Shown: positions 17,722 through 27,679 of the stretch, piece after piece
Layout of the letters: every line of letters begins with the position of its first letter
How positions within the stretch are numbered: the first letter of the stretch is position 1
Source of the DNA: CAYYWP01 sp050176585
GTDB taxonomy: Bacteria > Desulfobacterota > Binatia > HRBIN30 > CADEER01
NCBI GenBank assembly: GCA_050176585.1
Contig: JBFXHX010000026.1
Coordinates: forward strand, 1 to 60,397
Reading direction: 5' to 3'
DNA length: 60,397 nt
Made by a program: the position numbers and the translations under genes
Notes under the pieces: model-generated
Databases searched by the model: none
What the model was told of the DNA's origin: nothing
Seen by the model: the letters and a program-made list of their open reading frames with translations, nothing else

Positions 17722-17729
17722 GGCTCTCC

Positions 17730-18401
17730 TCAGGGCGCGCTTCGCACGAGCTCGCGCACACCATCCGGGGCGGCGACCACCACGCGCTCCACCATCTCGG
17801 CCGGAAACAACCCGTGCTCGACGATCCCGGGCACCGCCGCCAAGCGCGCGGCCAGGCCCGCGGGATCCGGGATGCGTCCGAACGCGGCATCCATCAGCAG
17901 GTTGCCGTTGTCGCTGCGCTCGGCCCGCGTGGTCACCGCGGCGGCGCCGAGCGCGCGCGCGCGCGACGCCGCGAAACCGGGCGCGAACGGCAGCACCTCG
18001 AGCGGCAGGGGAAAAGCGCCCAGCCCTTCGACCAGCTTGGCCGCGTCCACCACGACGATGAACCGGCGCGCCATGGCGGCGACGATCTTCTCGCGCGTGT
18101 GGGCCCCGCCTCCACCTTTGATGAGGTTCAACGCCCGGTCGACCTCGTCGGCACCATCGATCGCAATGTCGAGCTCCCCGACTTCGTCCGGCGCCACCAC
18201 GCGCAAGCCGAGCTCGGTCGCCAGGCGATGCGTCTGCTCAGACGTGGCCACACACGCGATGTCGAGGCGCCGCTCGCCAAGCGCCACGATCGTGAAATGC
18301 ACGGTCGATCCAGTGCCGAGGCCGACCCGCATACCGCTGCTGACGTACGTCGCCGCATGGCGGCCGGCTTCTTCCTTGGCCCGCAGCCGGTCGTCCGTCA
18401 C
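17730..18401 (-). CDS. rpiA: ribose-5-phosphate isomerase A
   Basis: A 223-residue RpiA interconverting ribose-5-phosphate and ribulose-5-phosphate. Conserved blocks are GLGTGSTV, the DIAIDGADEVD active-site segment and IKGGGGAHTREKIVA, then SDNGNLLMDAAFG near the C-terminus. Length is typical. It lies between gnd, whose product ribulose-5-phosphate is its substrate, and a glucokinase-like gene, forming a small sugar-phosphate group on the minus strand. Confidence 0.93.
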   Translation of the reverse strand: MTDDRLRAKEEAGRHAATYVSSGMRVGLGTGSTVHFTIVALGERRLDIACVATSEQTHRLATELGLRVVAPDEVGELDIAIDGADEVDRALNLIKGGGGAHTREKIVAAMARRFIVVVDAAKLVEGLGAFPLPLEVLPFAPGFAASRARALGAAAVTTRAERSDNGNLLMDAAFGRIPDPAGLAARLAAVPGIVEHGLFPAEMVERVVVAAPDGVRELVRSAP

Positions 18402-18529
18402 CCGCGCACCTCAGGGCACCCGCGGCGGCTTCGACGCGGCAGGCCGTGCGCCCTCGCGCTCGGCGGCAACGCCGCCAGCCGCCCGCCCGACGTCGAGCGC
18501 GGAGGAGCGCGACCCCCTACGCGCGCTGC

Positions 18530-19543
18530 TCACTTCTTCTCCACGTGTCCACCGAACTCATAGCGCATCGCCGACAGGAGCTTGTTGGCAAATTCGGCTG
18601 CGCCGCGCGACTCGAACCGATCGAACAGCGCGGCGCTGAGGACGTGGGCCGGCACGCCTTCTTCGACCGCGGCCTGCACGGTCCAGCGGCCTTCCCCCGA
18701 GTCCGACACCCGCCCGGCGAACTTTTCGAGCTTGGGGTCTTCCGTGAGCGCTTGGGCCGTGAGGTCGAGCAGCCACGACGCCACCACGCTGCCGCGGCGC
18801 CAGACCTCGGCGATGTCGGCGATGTTGAGGTCGTACTGGTAGTGCTCGGGATGGCGCAGCGGCGTAGTCTCGGCGTCGACGGCCTGCTCGCGCTTGCCCA
18901 CGTTGGCCTTGTGCAAGACGTTGAGGCCCTCGGCGTATGCCGCCATCAAGCCGTACTCGATGCCGTTGTGTACCATCTTCACGAAATGGCCGGCGCCGTT
19001 CGGCCCACAGTGCAGGTAGCCGCGCTCGGCGGTGCTGCCGGTCACGTGCTCGCGCCCGGGCGTCCGCGGCGCGGACTCCATCGGCGGCGCGAGCGCGGCG
19101 AAGATCGGATCGAGATGCCGCACGATGTCGGTTTCCCCGCCGATCATCTGACAGTAGCCGCGCTCGAGCCCCCAGACACCGCCGCTGGTGCCGCAATCGA
19201 CGTAGTGAATGCCCTTCGCCTTCAGCTCGGCAGCGCGGCGGATGTCGTCGATGTAGTAGGAGTTACCGCCGTCGATGATGATATCGCCGGGCTCCAGGCG
19301 CGCGCTGAGATCCTGCAGCGTGCGGTCGACCACCGCCGCGGGCACCATGATCCAGGCGGCGCGCGGCGGCGCGAGCTGGCGGGCGAAGTCGTCGAGCGCG
19401 AGGGCGCCCACGGCGCCCTCCTTGCTGAGCGCCTGCACGGCGTCGCGCGAAAGATCGTAGACCACGCATTGGTGACCGGCGCGCATCAGGCGCAGCACCA
19501 TGTTGGCACCCATCCGCCCCAATCCGATCATGCCGAGCTGCAT
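18530..19543 (-). CDS. gnd: 6-phosphogluconate dehydrogenase, decarboxylating (short NAD-type)
   Basis: A 337-residue enzyme oxidatively decarboxylating 6-phosphogluconate to ribulose-5-phosphate. The Rossmann motif GMIGLGRMGANM begins at residue 4, IIIDGGNS and CGTSGGVWGLERGYCQMIGG (substrate site) follow, and GAGHFVKMVHNGIEYG contains the catalytic Lys-His-Asn-Glu. At ~335 residues it is the short class (YqeC/GndA-like), often NAD-linked, rather than the ~470-residue form. ATG 19543 has GGGAGGA upstream. The 128 bases to rpiA hold no gene. No zwf or pgl is in the window. Confidence 0.9.
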   Translation of the reverse strand: MQLGMIGLGRMGANMVLRLMRAGHQCVVYDLSRDAVQALSKEGAVGALALDDFARQLAPPRAAWIMVPAAVVDRTLQDLSARLEPGDIIIDGGNSYYIDDIRRAAELKAKGIHYVDCGTSGGVWGLERGYCQMIGGETDIVRHLDPIFAALAPPMESAPRTPGREHVTGSTAERGYLHCGPNGAGHFVKMVHNGIEYGLMAAYAEGLNVLHKANVGKREQAVDAETTPLRHPEHYQYDLNIADIAEVWRRGSVVASWLLDLTAQALTEDPKLEKFAGRVSDSGEGRWTVQAAVEEGVPAHVLSAALFDRFESRGAAEFANKLLSAMRYEFGGHVEKK

Positions 19544-19831
19544 CGCGTTGTCCTCCCGAATGACCGCATGGCGGCGGCCGGTTTCCGCGGCCCGGCCGAG
19601 TAGTATCGCGCCACCGGCACGTGTCAACTCCGAATCGCCCTTTCGAGGGCTCATGGGTTGGGGATTGCGGTGTTACGGCATTCGGTGGAGCCGCGGCACC
19701 TGTGGCCGCACGGCATCGCGCAGCGATGCCCGGGGCGGGGCGCGGCCCCACCCATCCACCCACCCACGGCCACCGGCTGTGGCGTACGGCGGCTGCTTGT
19801 CCCTGCCGCAGGTGTATGGGACAACTTCGCC

Positions 19832-20671
19832 GTGCGCGAGATAGATTCGGCGACGTCCGACGCCGTCCGTCACGTAGCGCTCAACCGGTATTCCGGCGCG
19901 ACCTGCGAGGCGGCCGAAGACGCAGTGGCGCGCGAGGAGCCGCTCGAAATCCAGGTGCGGGGCGTTCCGCTCGCGGTCGTGATGCGCACCCCTGGTCACG
20001 ATGGCGAGCTGGTGCGCGGGTTTCTCGTCACCGAGCGCGTGGTGCAGGACGCCAGCGCCATTGTGGCCGTCCGGCATTGCCGCATCGTTTCGGAACCCGA
20101 CGCCGAGGACAACGTCGTAGCGGTCAGCCTGCGCGAGGATGTACCGCTCGACCTGGAAGCCTTGCGCCGGAACTTTCTCGCCACCGCCAGCTGCGGGGTG
20201 TGCGGCAAAGCGACTATCGAGCGCGCTGTCGCGGTCGCACCACCCATCGAGGATGAGGTGCGCTTCACACCGGAGTTCTTCGAGGGCGTCGCGCAACGGT
20301 TGGTCGGCGGCCAACCGGTGTTCGCCCACACCGGTGGCCTGCATGCGGCTGGACTGTTCGCACCCGACGGCAGACTGCTGGTCGTCCGGGAGGACGTCGG
20401 TCGCCACAATGCGGTCGACAAGGTGATCGGCTGGGCCGCCGAGCGCGGCCGCTTGCCGCTCAGCGGGCACGTGCTGATGGTGTCCGGCCGCATTTCTTTC
20501 GAGATCGCGCAGAAGGCTCTGGCCGCGCGCCTCCCCGCGGTTGCCGCGGTCTCTGCGCCCTCCTCGCTCGCCGTCGAGCTGGCGGAAAGCGCCGGCCTCA
20601 CGCTGATCGGTTTTCTGCGCGGGCGGCGCTTCAACGTATATGGTCGGCGAGAGCGCGTGGTCACCTGCTGA
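19832..20671 (+). CDS. fdhD: formate dehydrogenase accessory sulfurtransferase FdhD
   Basis: A 279-residue FdhD. It carries sulfur to the bis-MGD molybdenum cofactor of formate dehydrogenases. The CxxC motif CGVCGK (about residue 125) is the sulfur-carrier site. Other family blocks are EEPLEIQV, HTGGLHAAGLF, REDVGRHNAVDKVIGW and SGRISFEIAQKAL. GTG 19832 is the first suitable start, without a strong Shine-Dalgarno. The 288 bases back to gnd, transcribed divergently, contain no gene. No formate dehydrogenase is in the window. The downstream SUF operon, with its own cysteine desulfurase, may be incidental. Confidence 0.93.
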   Translation: MREIDSATSDAVRHVALNRYSGATCEAAEDAVAREEPLEIQVRGVPLAVVMRTPGHDGELVRGFLVTERVVQDASAIVAVRHCRIVSEPDAEDNVVAVSLREDVPLDLEALRRNFLATASCGVCGKATIERAVAVAPPIEDEVRFTPEFFEGVAQRLVGGQPVFAHTGGLHAAGLFAPDGRLLVVREDVGRHNAVDKVIGWAAERGRLPLSGHVLMVSGRISFEIAQKALAARLPAVAAVSAPSSLAVELAESAGLTLIGFLRGRRFNVYGRRERVVTC

Positions 20672-20685
20672 CGCATTCGAATCCG

Positions 20686-20703
20686 GACCCGCGGTATCGG
20701 GTC
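20686..20703 (+). terminator. possible hairpin terminator after fdhD
   Basis: GACCCG (20686-20691) and CGGGTC (20698-20703) form a 6-bp stem with a 6-base loop, 15 bases after the fdhD stop. The following TCTCGTTCGTTCC is only weakly T-rich, so termination strength is uncertain. Confidence 0.3.
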
Positions 20704-20820
20704 TCGTTCGTTCCGCCCTCACCCCGCCCCCTAACGGCTAACCCCCTTGCCCCGGCCCGTCTCGCCGACGTAACCAGCGATGGGTACATCCAAATTTCGC
20801 CCTTCGACCCCGGCCCCGTG

Positions 20821-20849
20821 TTGCGCCTAAGAAGCGTGGTCGCTAGGGT
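20821..20849 (+). promoter_or_regulatory. candidate sigma70 promoter of the suf operon
   Basis: TTGCGC at 20821-20826 and TAGGGT at 20844-20849 are separated by 17 bases, matching a -35/-10 pair at standard spacing. The predicted start site near 20856 would fall inside the IscR-like operator that follows. Confidence 0.4.
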
Positions 20850-20857
20850 CGAATTCA

Positions 20858-20870
20858 GACCGAAACAGTC
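20858..20870 (+). promoter_or_regulatory. IscR type-1-like Fe-S regulator operator
   Basis: GACCGAAACAGTC differs at one base from the core of the IscR type-1 consensus GACTRWWWYAGTC. It is flanked by two CGAATT copies (20850-20855 and 20871-20876) and ends 9 bases before the ATG of the Rrf2 regulator. This placement is right for negative autoregulation of the suf operon by its own cluster-binding Rrf2 protein. Confidence 0.55.
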
Positions 20871-20879
20871 CGAATTACC

Positions 20880-21341
20880 ATGGTACGCATCAGTCGCCTG
20901 ACGGATTACGGGATCGTGTTGCTGACGCACATGGCTAGCCACCCCGAGCGCATGTACACCGCCAGCGAGGCGGCGGCGGAGGCCCATCTGCCGCTTCCCA
21001 CGGTCAGCAAGTTGCTGCGCCGGCTGGCGAAACAGCGCCTGCTCGCCTCCCATCGCGGCGTGAAGGGGGGTTATGGGCTGGCGCGCCCACCGGAAGAGAT
21101 GACCGTGGCCAGCGTGGTCGCCGCCCTCGAAGGGCCGATCGCGATCACCACCTGTTCCGGGAGCACCCCGAGCGACTGCCAGCACGAGGGGCGCTGCCCG
21201 GTACGTACCCACTGGAACCTGATCAACCTCGCCGTCCGCCAGGCGCTGGACAGTATCACGCTCGCCGACCTCGCGGGGCCGCCGCGCCAGATGGTGGTGC
21301 CGATGCTCGGCGTTCCGCAGCTCGGTGGCGAAGCGCGTTAG
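20880..21341 (+). CDS. Rrf2-family SUF system regulator
   Basis: A 153-residue Rrf2 transcription factor. The N-terminal winged helix-turn-helix (RISRLTDYGIVLLTHMA, LPTVSKLLRRLAKQRLL, SHRGVKGGYGLAR) is followed by three cysteines in TTCSGSTPSDCQHEGRCP, the likely [2Fe-2S] ligands. Position before sufB and family features match the gammaproteobacterial suf regulator (IscR-like). It probably senses cluster status and represses the operon through the operator just upstream. Confidence 0.9.
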   Translation: MVRISRLTDYGIVLLTHMASHPERMYTASEAAAEAHLPLPTVSKLLRRLAKQRLLASHRGVKGGYGLARPPEEMTVASVVAALEGPIAITTCSGSTPSDCQHEGRCPVRTHWNLINLAVRQALDSITLADLAGPPRQMVVPMLGVPQLGGEAR

Positions 21342-21351
21342 GAGCTCACCG

Positions 21352-22797
<1,446 letters not shown>

Positions 22798-22874
22798 GGC
22801 GCGCCGCGACGGCTCGGTCAGCGATCGGCTCAGACGCCGCGGGGCGTCGTACGCGTAAAGGCGGGACAATTGAA

Positions 22875-23641
<767 letters not shown>

Positions 23642-23645
<4 letters not shown>

Positions 23646-24952
23646 CCCAAACGCCCGAACTCGATCGACACCTCGAGCACTACCGCCGGCGCGCCGACGC
23701 GATGCCGGCTGCGGCGCGCGCCCTCCGCGAGCGCGGCGTGGCGCGGTTCCACGAGCTCGGATTCCCGACCACGCAACTCGAGGACTGGAAGTACACCAAC
23801 CCGTCTGCGATCACCCGGCGCGCGTTCGACCTGCCGGCCGCGGGCATTCCGGACGCGGCGGCCGCCCGCGTCGCGGCGACCCGCCTCCGCGCCGGCATCG
23901 AGCTGGTCTTCGTCAACGGCCGCTATGCGGCCGAGCTGTCCTCGACCGCGGCGCTGCCGGCAGGCGCGTTTATCGGCAGCCTGCGCCAGGCGCTCGAGGA
24001 GCAACCCGAGCTCGTCGCACGCCACCTCGGCGCGCTGGCGGCGCCGGAGCAGGACGGCGTGCTGGCGCTCAACACCGCGTTCATCGAAGACGGCGCCTGT
24101 ATCGTGCTGCCGGAAAGCGTCGCGCTCGACGTTCCGGTGCATTGCCTGTTCGCCTCCGCCGCGGGCGATACCGCCACCGTGAGCCACGTCCGCAGCCTGA
24201 TCGTCGCCGGCCCGCGCAGCCGCGCCAGCGTGATCGAGCATTACGTCGGCGATGGCGCGTACTGGACGAACGCGGTCACCGAGATCGCCGTCGGCCGCGG
24301 CGCCGAGCTGACCCACTACGCCGTGCAACGCGAGGACCCGCGCGCCTACCACCTGGCCACCATCGCGGCGGCACAAGCCGGGGAGAGTCGGTTCACGTCG
24401 TCCGCGGTCGCGTTCGGCGGCGCGCTCTCGCGGCGCGACATCGGCACCCGCTTCGACGCCGCCGGCGCGGCGTGCACGTTCGACGGGCTTTACATGGCGG
24501 GCGAGTCCCGGCACGTGGACCATCACACCACCATCGACCACCGCGCGCCCGAGGGCACGAGCCGGGAGCTATACAAGGGCATTCTCAGCGGGCGCGCGAC
24601 GGGCGTGTTCAACGGCAAGGTGTTCGTCCGCCCCGATGCGCAACGCAGCGACGCGCGGCAGATGAACCAGAACCTGCTGCTCAGCGACGATGCCCAGATC
24701 GACACCAAGCCCCAGCTCGAAATCTTCGCCGACGACGTGAAGTGCAGCCACGGCGCCACGATCGGGCAACTCGATGAGGATGCCGTGTTCTACCTGCAGA
24801 GCAGAGGGCTCGACCCTGCCGACGCGCAACGCCTGCTGATCTACGCGTTCGCGAACGAGCTGCTGGCGCGCATCGATATCCTGCCACTGCGCGAACAGCT
24901 CGAAGCCGCGATGGGCGACCAGCTGCGCGCAGCCCTGGGAGCGCAACCATGA
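23642..24952 (+). CDS. sufD: Fe-S cluster assembly protein SufD
   Basis: A 436-residue SufD, the SufB paralogue in the SufBC2D scaffold. The N-terminal helical domain (EDWKYTNPSAITRR) is followed by the beta-helix core and the conserved C-terminus: VDHHTTIDHRAPEGTSRELYK, KVFVRPDAQRSDARQMNQNL, DDVKCSHGATIGQLDEDAVF and YLQSRGLDP. The Cys-His pair in VKCSHGAT supports cluster building. It overlaps sufC and sufS by 4 bases each. Confidence 0.95.
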
Positions 24953-26211
24953 ACCTGGCCACCAGCCGCACGGCGCCGCGCGTCAGCGCGCCGCCCCTCG
25001 ACGTCGAGCGCCTGCGCGCCGACTTTCCGATCCTCACCGAGCAAGTACACGGAAAACCGCTCGTCTACCTCGACAACGCCGCGTCGGCGCAGAAGCCGCG
25101 GCAGGTCATCGAGGCCGTGGCGCGGTTCGACGCCACCAGCTACGCCAACATCCATCGCGGCGTGCACGCGCTCAGCCAACGAGCGACGGTCGCGTTCGAA
25201 GCCGCGCGCGACACCGTCCAGGCGTTCATCAACGCGGCGGACCGCAAAGAGATCATCTTCACCCGCGGCACGACCGAGAGCATCAACCTCGTAGCGCACA
25301 GCTACGCCCGCGCGAGCGCCAACCTCGGCGACGAGATCGTCGTCTCCGCCCTCGAGCACCATTCGAACATCGTCCCGTGGCAGATCGTGTGCCGCGAGCG
25401 CGGCGCCGTCCTCCGGGTCGTGCCGATGAACGACGCCGGCGAGCTCGACCTCGAGGCCTACGAGAAGATCCTCGGTCCGCGCACGCGCCTCGTCGCCGTC
25501 ACCCACGTGTCGAACGCGCTCGGCACGATCACCCCGGTGCGCGAGATGGTCCGCCTGGCGCATGAGCGGCGCATTCCGGTGCTGCTCGACGGCGCGCAGG
25601 CGGTGCCGCATCTGCCGGTGGACGTGCAAGCGCTCGATTGCGATTTCTACGCCTTCTCGAGCCACAAGCTCTTCGGCCCCACCGGGGTGGGCGTGCTGTA
25701 TGGCAAGGCGGAGCTGCTGGACGCAATGCCGCCGTACCAGGGCGGCGGCGAGATGATCAGCGCCGTCACGTTCGAGAAGACCTTCTACAAGGGTCTGCCG
25801 GCCAAGTTCGAAGCCGGCACGCCGAACATCACGGGCGTGGTGGGCCTCGGCGCCGCCATCGACTACGTCAACCGCATCGGCCTCGAGGCCATCGGCGCGT
25901 GGGAGAACGAGCTGCTCGCCTACGCCACGGAGCGGGTCGCTGAGCTGCCGGCCGTGCGCGTCGTCGGCACCGCGCGCCACAAGGCCAGCGTGCTGTCCTT
26001 CGTCACCGAGGGCATTCACCCGCACGACATTGGCACCATTCTCGATCGCGAGGGCATCGCGGTGCGCGCCGGCCACCACTGCGCGCAACCGGTGATGCAG
26101 CGCCTTCAGATCCCGGCGACGACGCGGGCGTCGTTCGCCTTTTACAACACCAAAGCGGAGGTCGACGCGCTGATCGCCGGCCTCCGCACTGCCATCGAGG
26201 TTTTTTCGTGA
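24949..26211 (+). CDS. sufS: cysteine desulfurase SufS
   Basis: A 420-residue PLP-dependent group II cysteine desulfurase supplying persulfide sulfur. VYLDNAASAQKP starts the catalytic domain. The PLP Lys lies in SSHKLFGPTG (about residue 239) and the catalytic Cys in RAGHHCAQPVMQRL (about residue 378). The short region around the catalytic Cys fits SufS. The sulfur acceptor is probably SufU encoded next (GTGA overlap), as no SufE is present. Confidence 0.96.
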   Translation: MNLATSRTAPRVSAPPLDVERLRADFPILTEQVHGKPLVYLDNAASAQKPRQVIEAVARFDATSYANIHRGVHALSQRATVAFEAARDTVQAFINAADRKEIIFTRGTTESINLVAHSYARASANLGDEIVVSALEHHSNIVPWQIVCRERGAVLRVVPMNDAGELDLEAYEKILGPRTRLVAVTHVSNALGTITPVREMVRLAHERRIPVLLDGAQAVPHLPVDVQALDCDFYAFSSHKLFGPTGVGVLYGKAELLDAMPPYQGGGEMISAVTFEKTFYKGLPAKFEAGTPNITGVVGLGAAIDYVNRIGLEAIGAWENELLAYATERVAELPAVRVVGTARHKASVLSFVTEGIHPHDIGTILDREGIAVRAGHHCAQPVMQRLQIPATTRASFAFYNTKAEVDALIAGLRTAIEVFS

Positions 26212-26657
26212 AAGACGAACTGCGCGAGCTCTACCAGGACGTCATCATCGAACACAGCAAACGCCCGCGGAACTATCACGCCCTGCCCGACGGACGGCAG
26301 GCGCACGGCGAGAATCCGCTCTGCGGGGACACGATCACGGTCTACGTGAATCTGGACGGCGATCGCATCAGCGAATGCGCCTTCCTGGGACACGGCTGCG
26401 CGATCTCCACCGCTTCGGCGTCTGTGATGACGGAGGCGCTCGAAGGCAAGACGCGCGCGGAAGCCGACGCGCTGTTTCAGCGCTTCCACAGCTTGGTCAC
26501 CGGCAAGGCCGACGACAAAGAGGCCGAGTCGCTCGGCAAGCTGCAGGTCTTCGGCGGCGTCAGCGAGTTCCCGGTCCGGGTCAAGTGCGCCACCCTGTGC
26601 TGGCACACCGCGCGCGCGGCGCTGGAAGGCACGGACCGGCCGGTGACCACGGAATAG
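26208..26657 (+). CDS. sufU: SufU sulfurtransferase/scaffold
   Basis: A 149-residue IscU-fold protein. Conserved cysteines lie in NPLCGDTITVY, GHGCAISTASAS and KCATLCWHT. The ~18-residue insertion before the last Cys (ADDKEAESLGKLQVFGGV) distinguishes SufU from IscU. The GTG start at 26208 overlaps the sufS stop. In SufU systems the zinc site accepts persulfide from SufS, so it likely takes the SufE role here. Confidence 0.92.
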   Translation: MKDELRELYQDVIIEHSKRPRNYHALPDGRQAHGENPLCGDTITVYVNLDGDRISECAFLGHGCAISTASASVMTEALEGKTRAEADALFQRFHSLVTGKADDKEAESLGKLQVFGGVSEFPVRVKCATLCWHTARAALEGTDRPVTTE

Positions 26658-26678
26658 CCGGCCGATAGAGGAGGCGCC

Positions 26679-27230
26679 ATGTCGTTCGAAGAAGTTACGC
26701 TGTCGCGCGACGTCGAAGTCGTCATGATTCCGCAAGGCGTCACGAGCACGCTGAAGGCCGGAACGCCCGCCGTGATCACACAGGCGCTCGGCGACAGCTA
26801 CACGCTGCAGGTCCCCTCGTTCGGCGGCCTGTACCGATTGTCGGGTCGCAACGCGGACGCGATCGGCAAACCGGTGACCGACACCGGCGCCGAAGCGGCC
26901 GTCCACGCCGACGCGCCGGTCGGTGAAGACCAAGTGTACGCGCAGTTGCGCAACGTGTACGATCCCGAGATCCCCGTGAACATCGTCGAGCTCGGGCTGA
27001 TCTACGATCTCGCCCTCGAGCAGCTGCCCGCCGGCGGCACCCGGGTGACCGTCAAGATGACGCTGACCGCGCCAGGCTGCGGCATGGGCGATATCATCGC
27101 GCAGGATGCCAAGTCGCGCATCGAGGGCATTCCCGGCGTCGCCGAAGCCGACGTCGAGGTCGTTTTCGATCCGCCCTGGAATCAGCAGATGATGTCGGAG
27201 GCGGCGAAGCTGGAACTAGGAATGCTGTGA
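26679..27230 (+). CDS. sufT: Fe-S maturation protein SufT (DUF59/MIP18-like)
   Basis: A 183-residue SufT. The N-terminal ~80 residues (VTLSRDVEVVMIPQG, GLYRLSGRNADAIGKP) are the SufT-specific extension. The C-terminal MIP18/DUF59 domain has VYDPEIPVNIVELGLIYD and MTLTAPGCGMGDIIA with its conserved Cys. GAGGAGG lies 7 bases before the ATG. It helps Fe-S protein maturation, often lipoate-synthase or aconitase under high demand. It is the last gene of the suf operon. Confidence 0.92.
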   Translation: MSFEEVTLSRDVEVVMIPQGVTSTLKAGTPAVITQALGDSYTLQVPSFGGLYRLSGRNADAIGKPVTDTGAEAAVHADAPVGEDQVYAQLRNVYDPEIPVNIVELGLIYDLALEQLPAGGTRVTVKMTLTAPGCGMGDIIAQDAKSRIEGIPGVAEADVEVVFDPPWNQQMMSEAAKLELGML

Positions 27231-27245
27231 CCTTCGCCGGCCGTT

Positions 27246-27320
27246 AGGCTGTTCGCGGTTAGGCCTGCAGCCCGTAGACGTCTGCCGTCTCAGTGCCAAC
27301 AGCGTGGCGGCTAACAGCCT
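27246..27320. repeat. inverted repeat between convergent sufT and HEPN-like gene
   Basis: AGGCTGTT (27246-27253) and AACAGCCT (27313-27320) are exact inverted copies 59 bases apart. The right arm overlaps the last codons of the minus-strand gene. A long-range stem could help end transcription from either side, but the loop is long and no T-run is present. Confidence 0.3.
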
Positions 27321-27679
27321 GACTCGACGGCGCGCTTCACCGCAGCCGCAAAGCTCACCGCGCGCTCGACCAGTCGCGCCACGTCGCGCTCGTCGAGACC
27401 CGTATCGTCCTCCGCCAATTGCACGCGCAGCGCGAGGGCTTCAGCGAGCCAGGGCGGTGGCGCTTCCACGAGCGGAGGTCGGGCGGCGTAGAGCGCCGCC
27501 GCCCGCGCGTGACTCCGCGGCCGCAAGCCCGCTTCGTTGAGGCGCGCTCTCGCGGCCGAGAGCATGGCCGTCAACGCCCGGGCCGCGGCCAGCGCCGGCC
27601 GGCCCGCGAGGACAGCGGCCTCGCCGGCGGCAGCCGCGCGCACGGCCTTCGCGAGGAGCTTGTCCGTACCCGGTCGCAC
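27311..27679 (-). CDS. HEPN-domain-like small protein
   Basis: A 122-residue helical protein. The pattern RALTAMLSAARARLNEAGLRP then SHARAAAL (split here at 20 residues) mirrors HEPN proteins (RAYYAMFHAARALL..G..P.SH). EALALRVQLAEDDTG sits where HEPN proteins have the R-x(4-6)-H or LRxxADY motif, and DVARLVERAVSFAAAVK fits the last helix. The RNase His is missing, so it may be non-catalytic. The GTG start at 27679 directly follows the stop of the YhaN-like gene. No MNT nucleotidyltransferase partner is present. Fold assignment is by eye. Confidence 0.55.
   Translation of the reverse strand: MRPGTDKLLAKAVRAAAAGEAAVLAGRPALAAARALTAMLSAARARLNEAGLRPRSHARAAALYAARPPLVEAPPPWLAEALALRVQLAEDDTGLDERDVARLVERAVSFAAAVKRAVESGC

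Noticed and set aside
18446..19603. Plus-strand open frame opposite gnd
   Set aside because: It is antisense to 6-phosphogluconate dehydrogenase, whose motifs are unambiguous.
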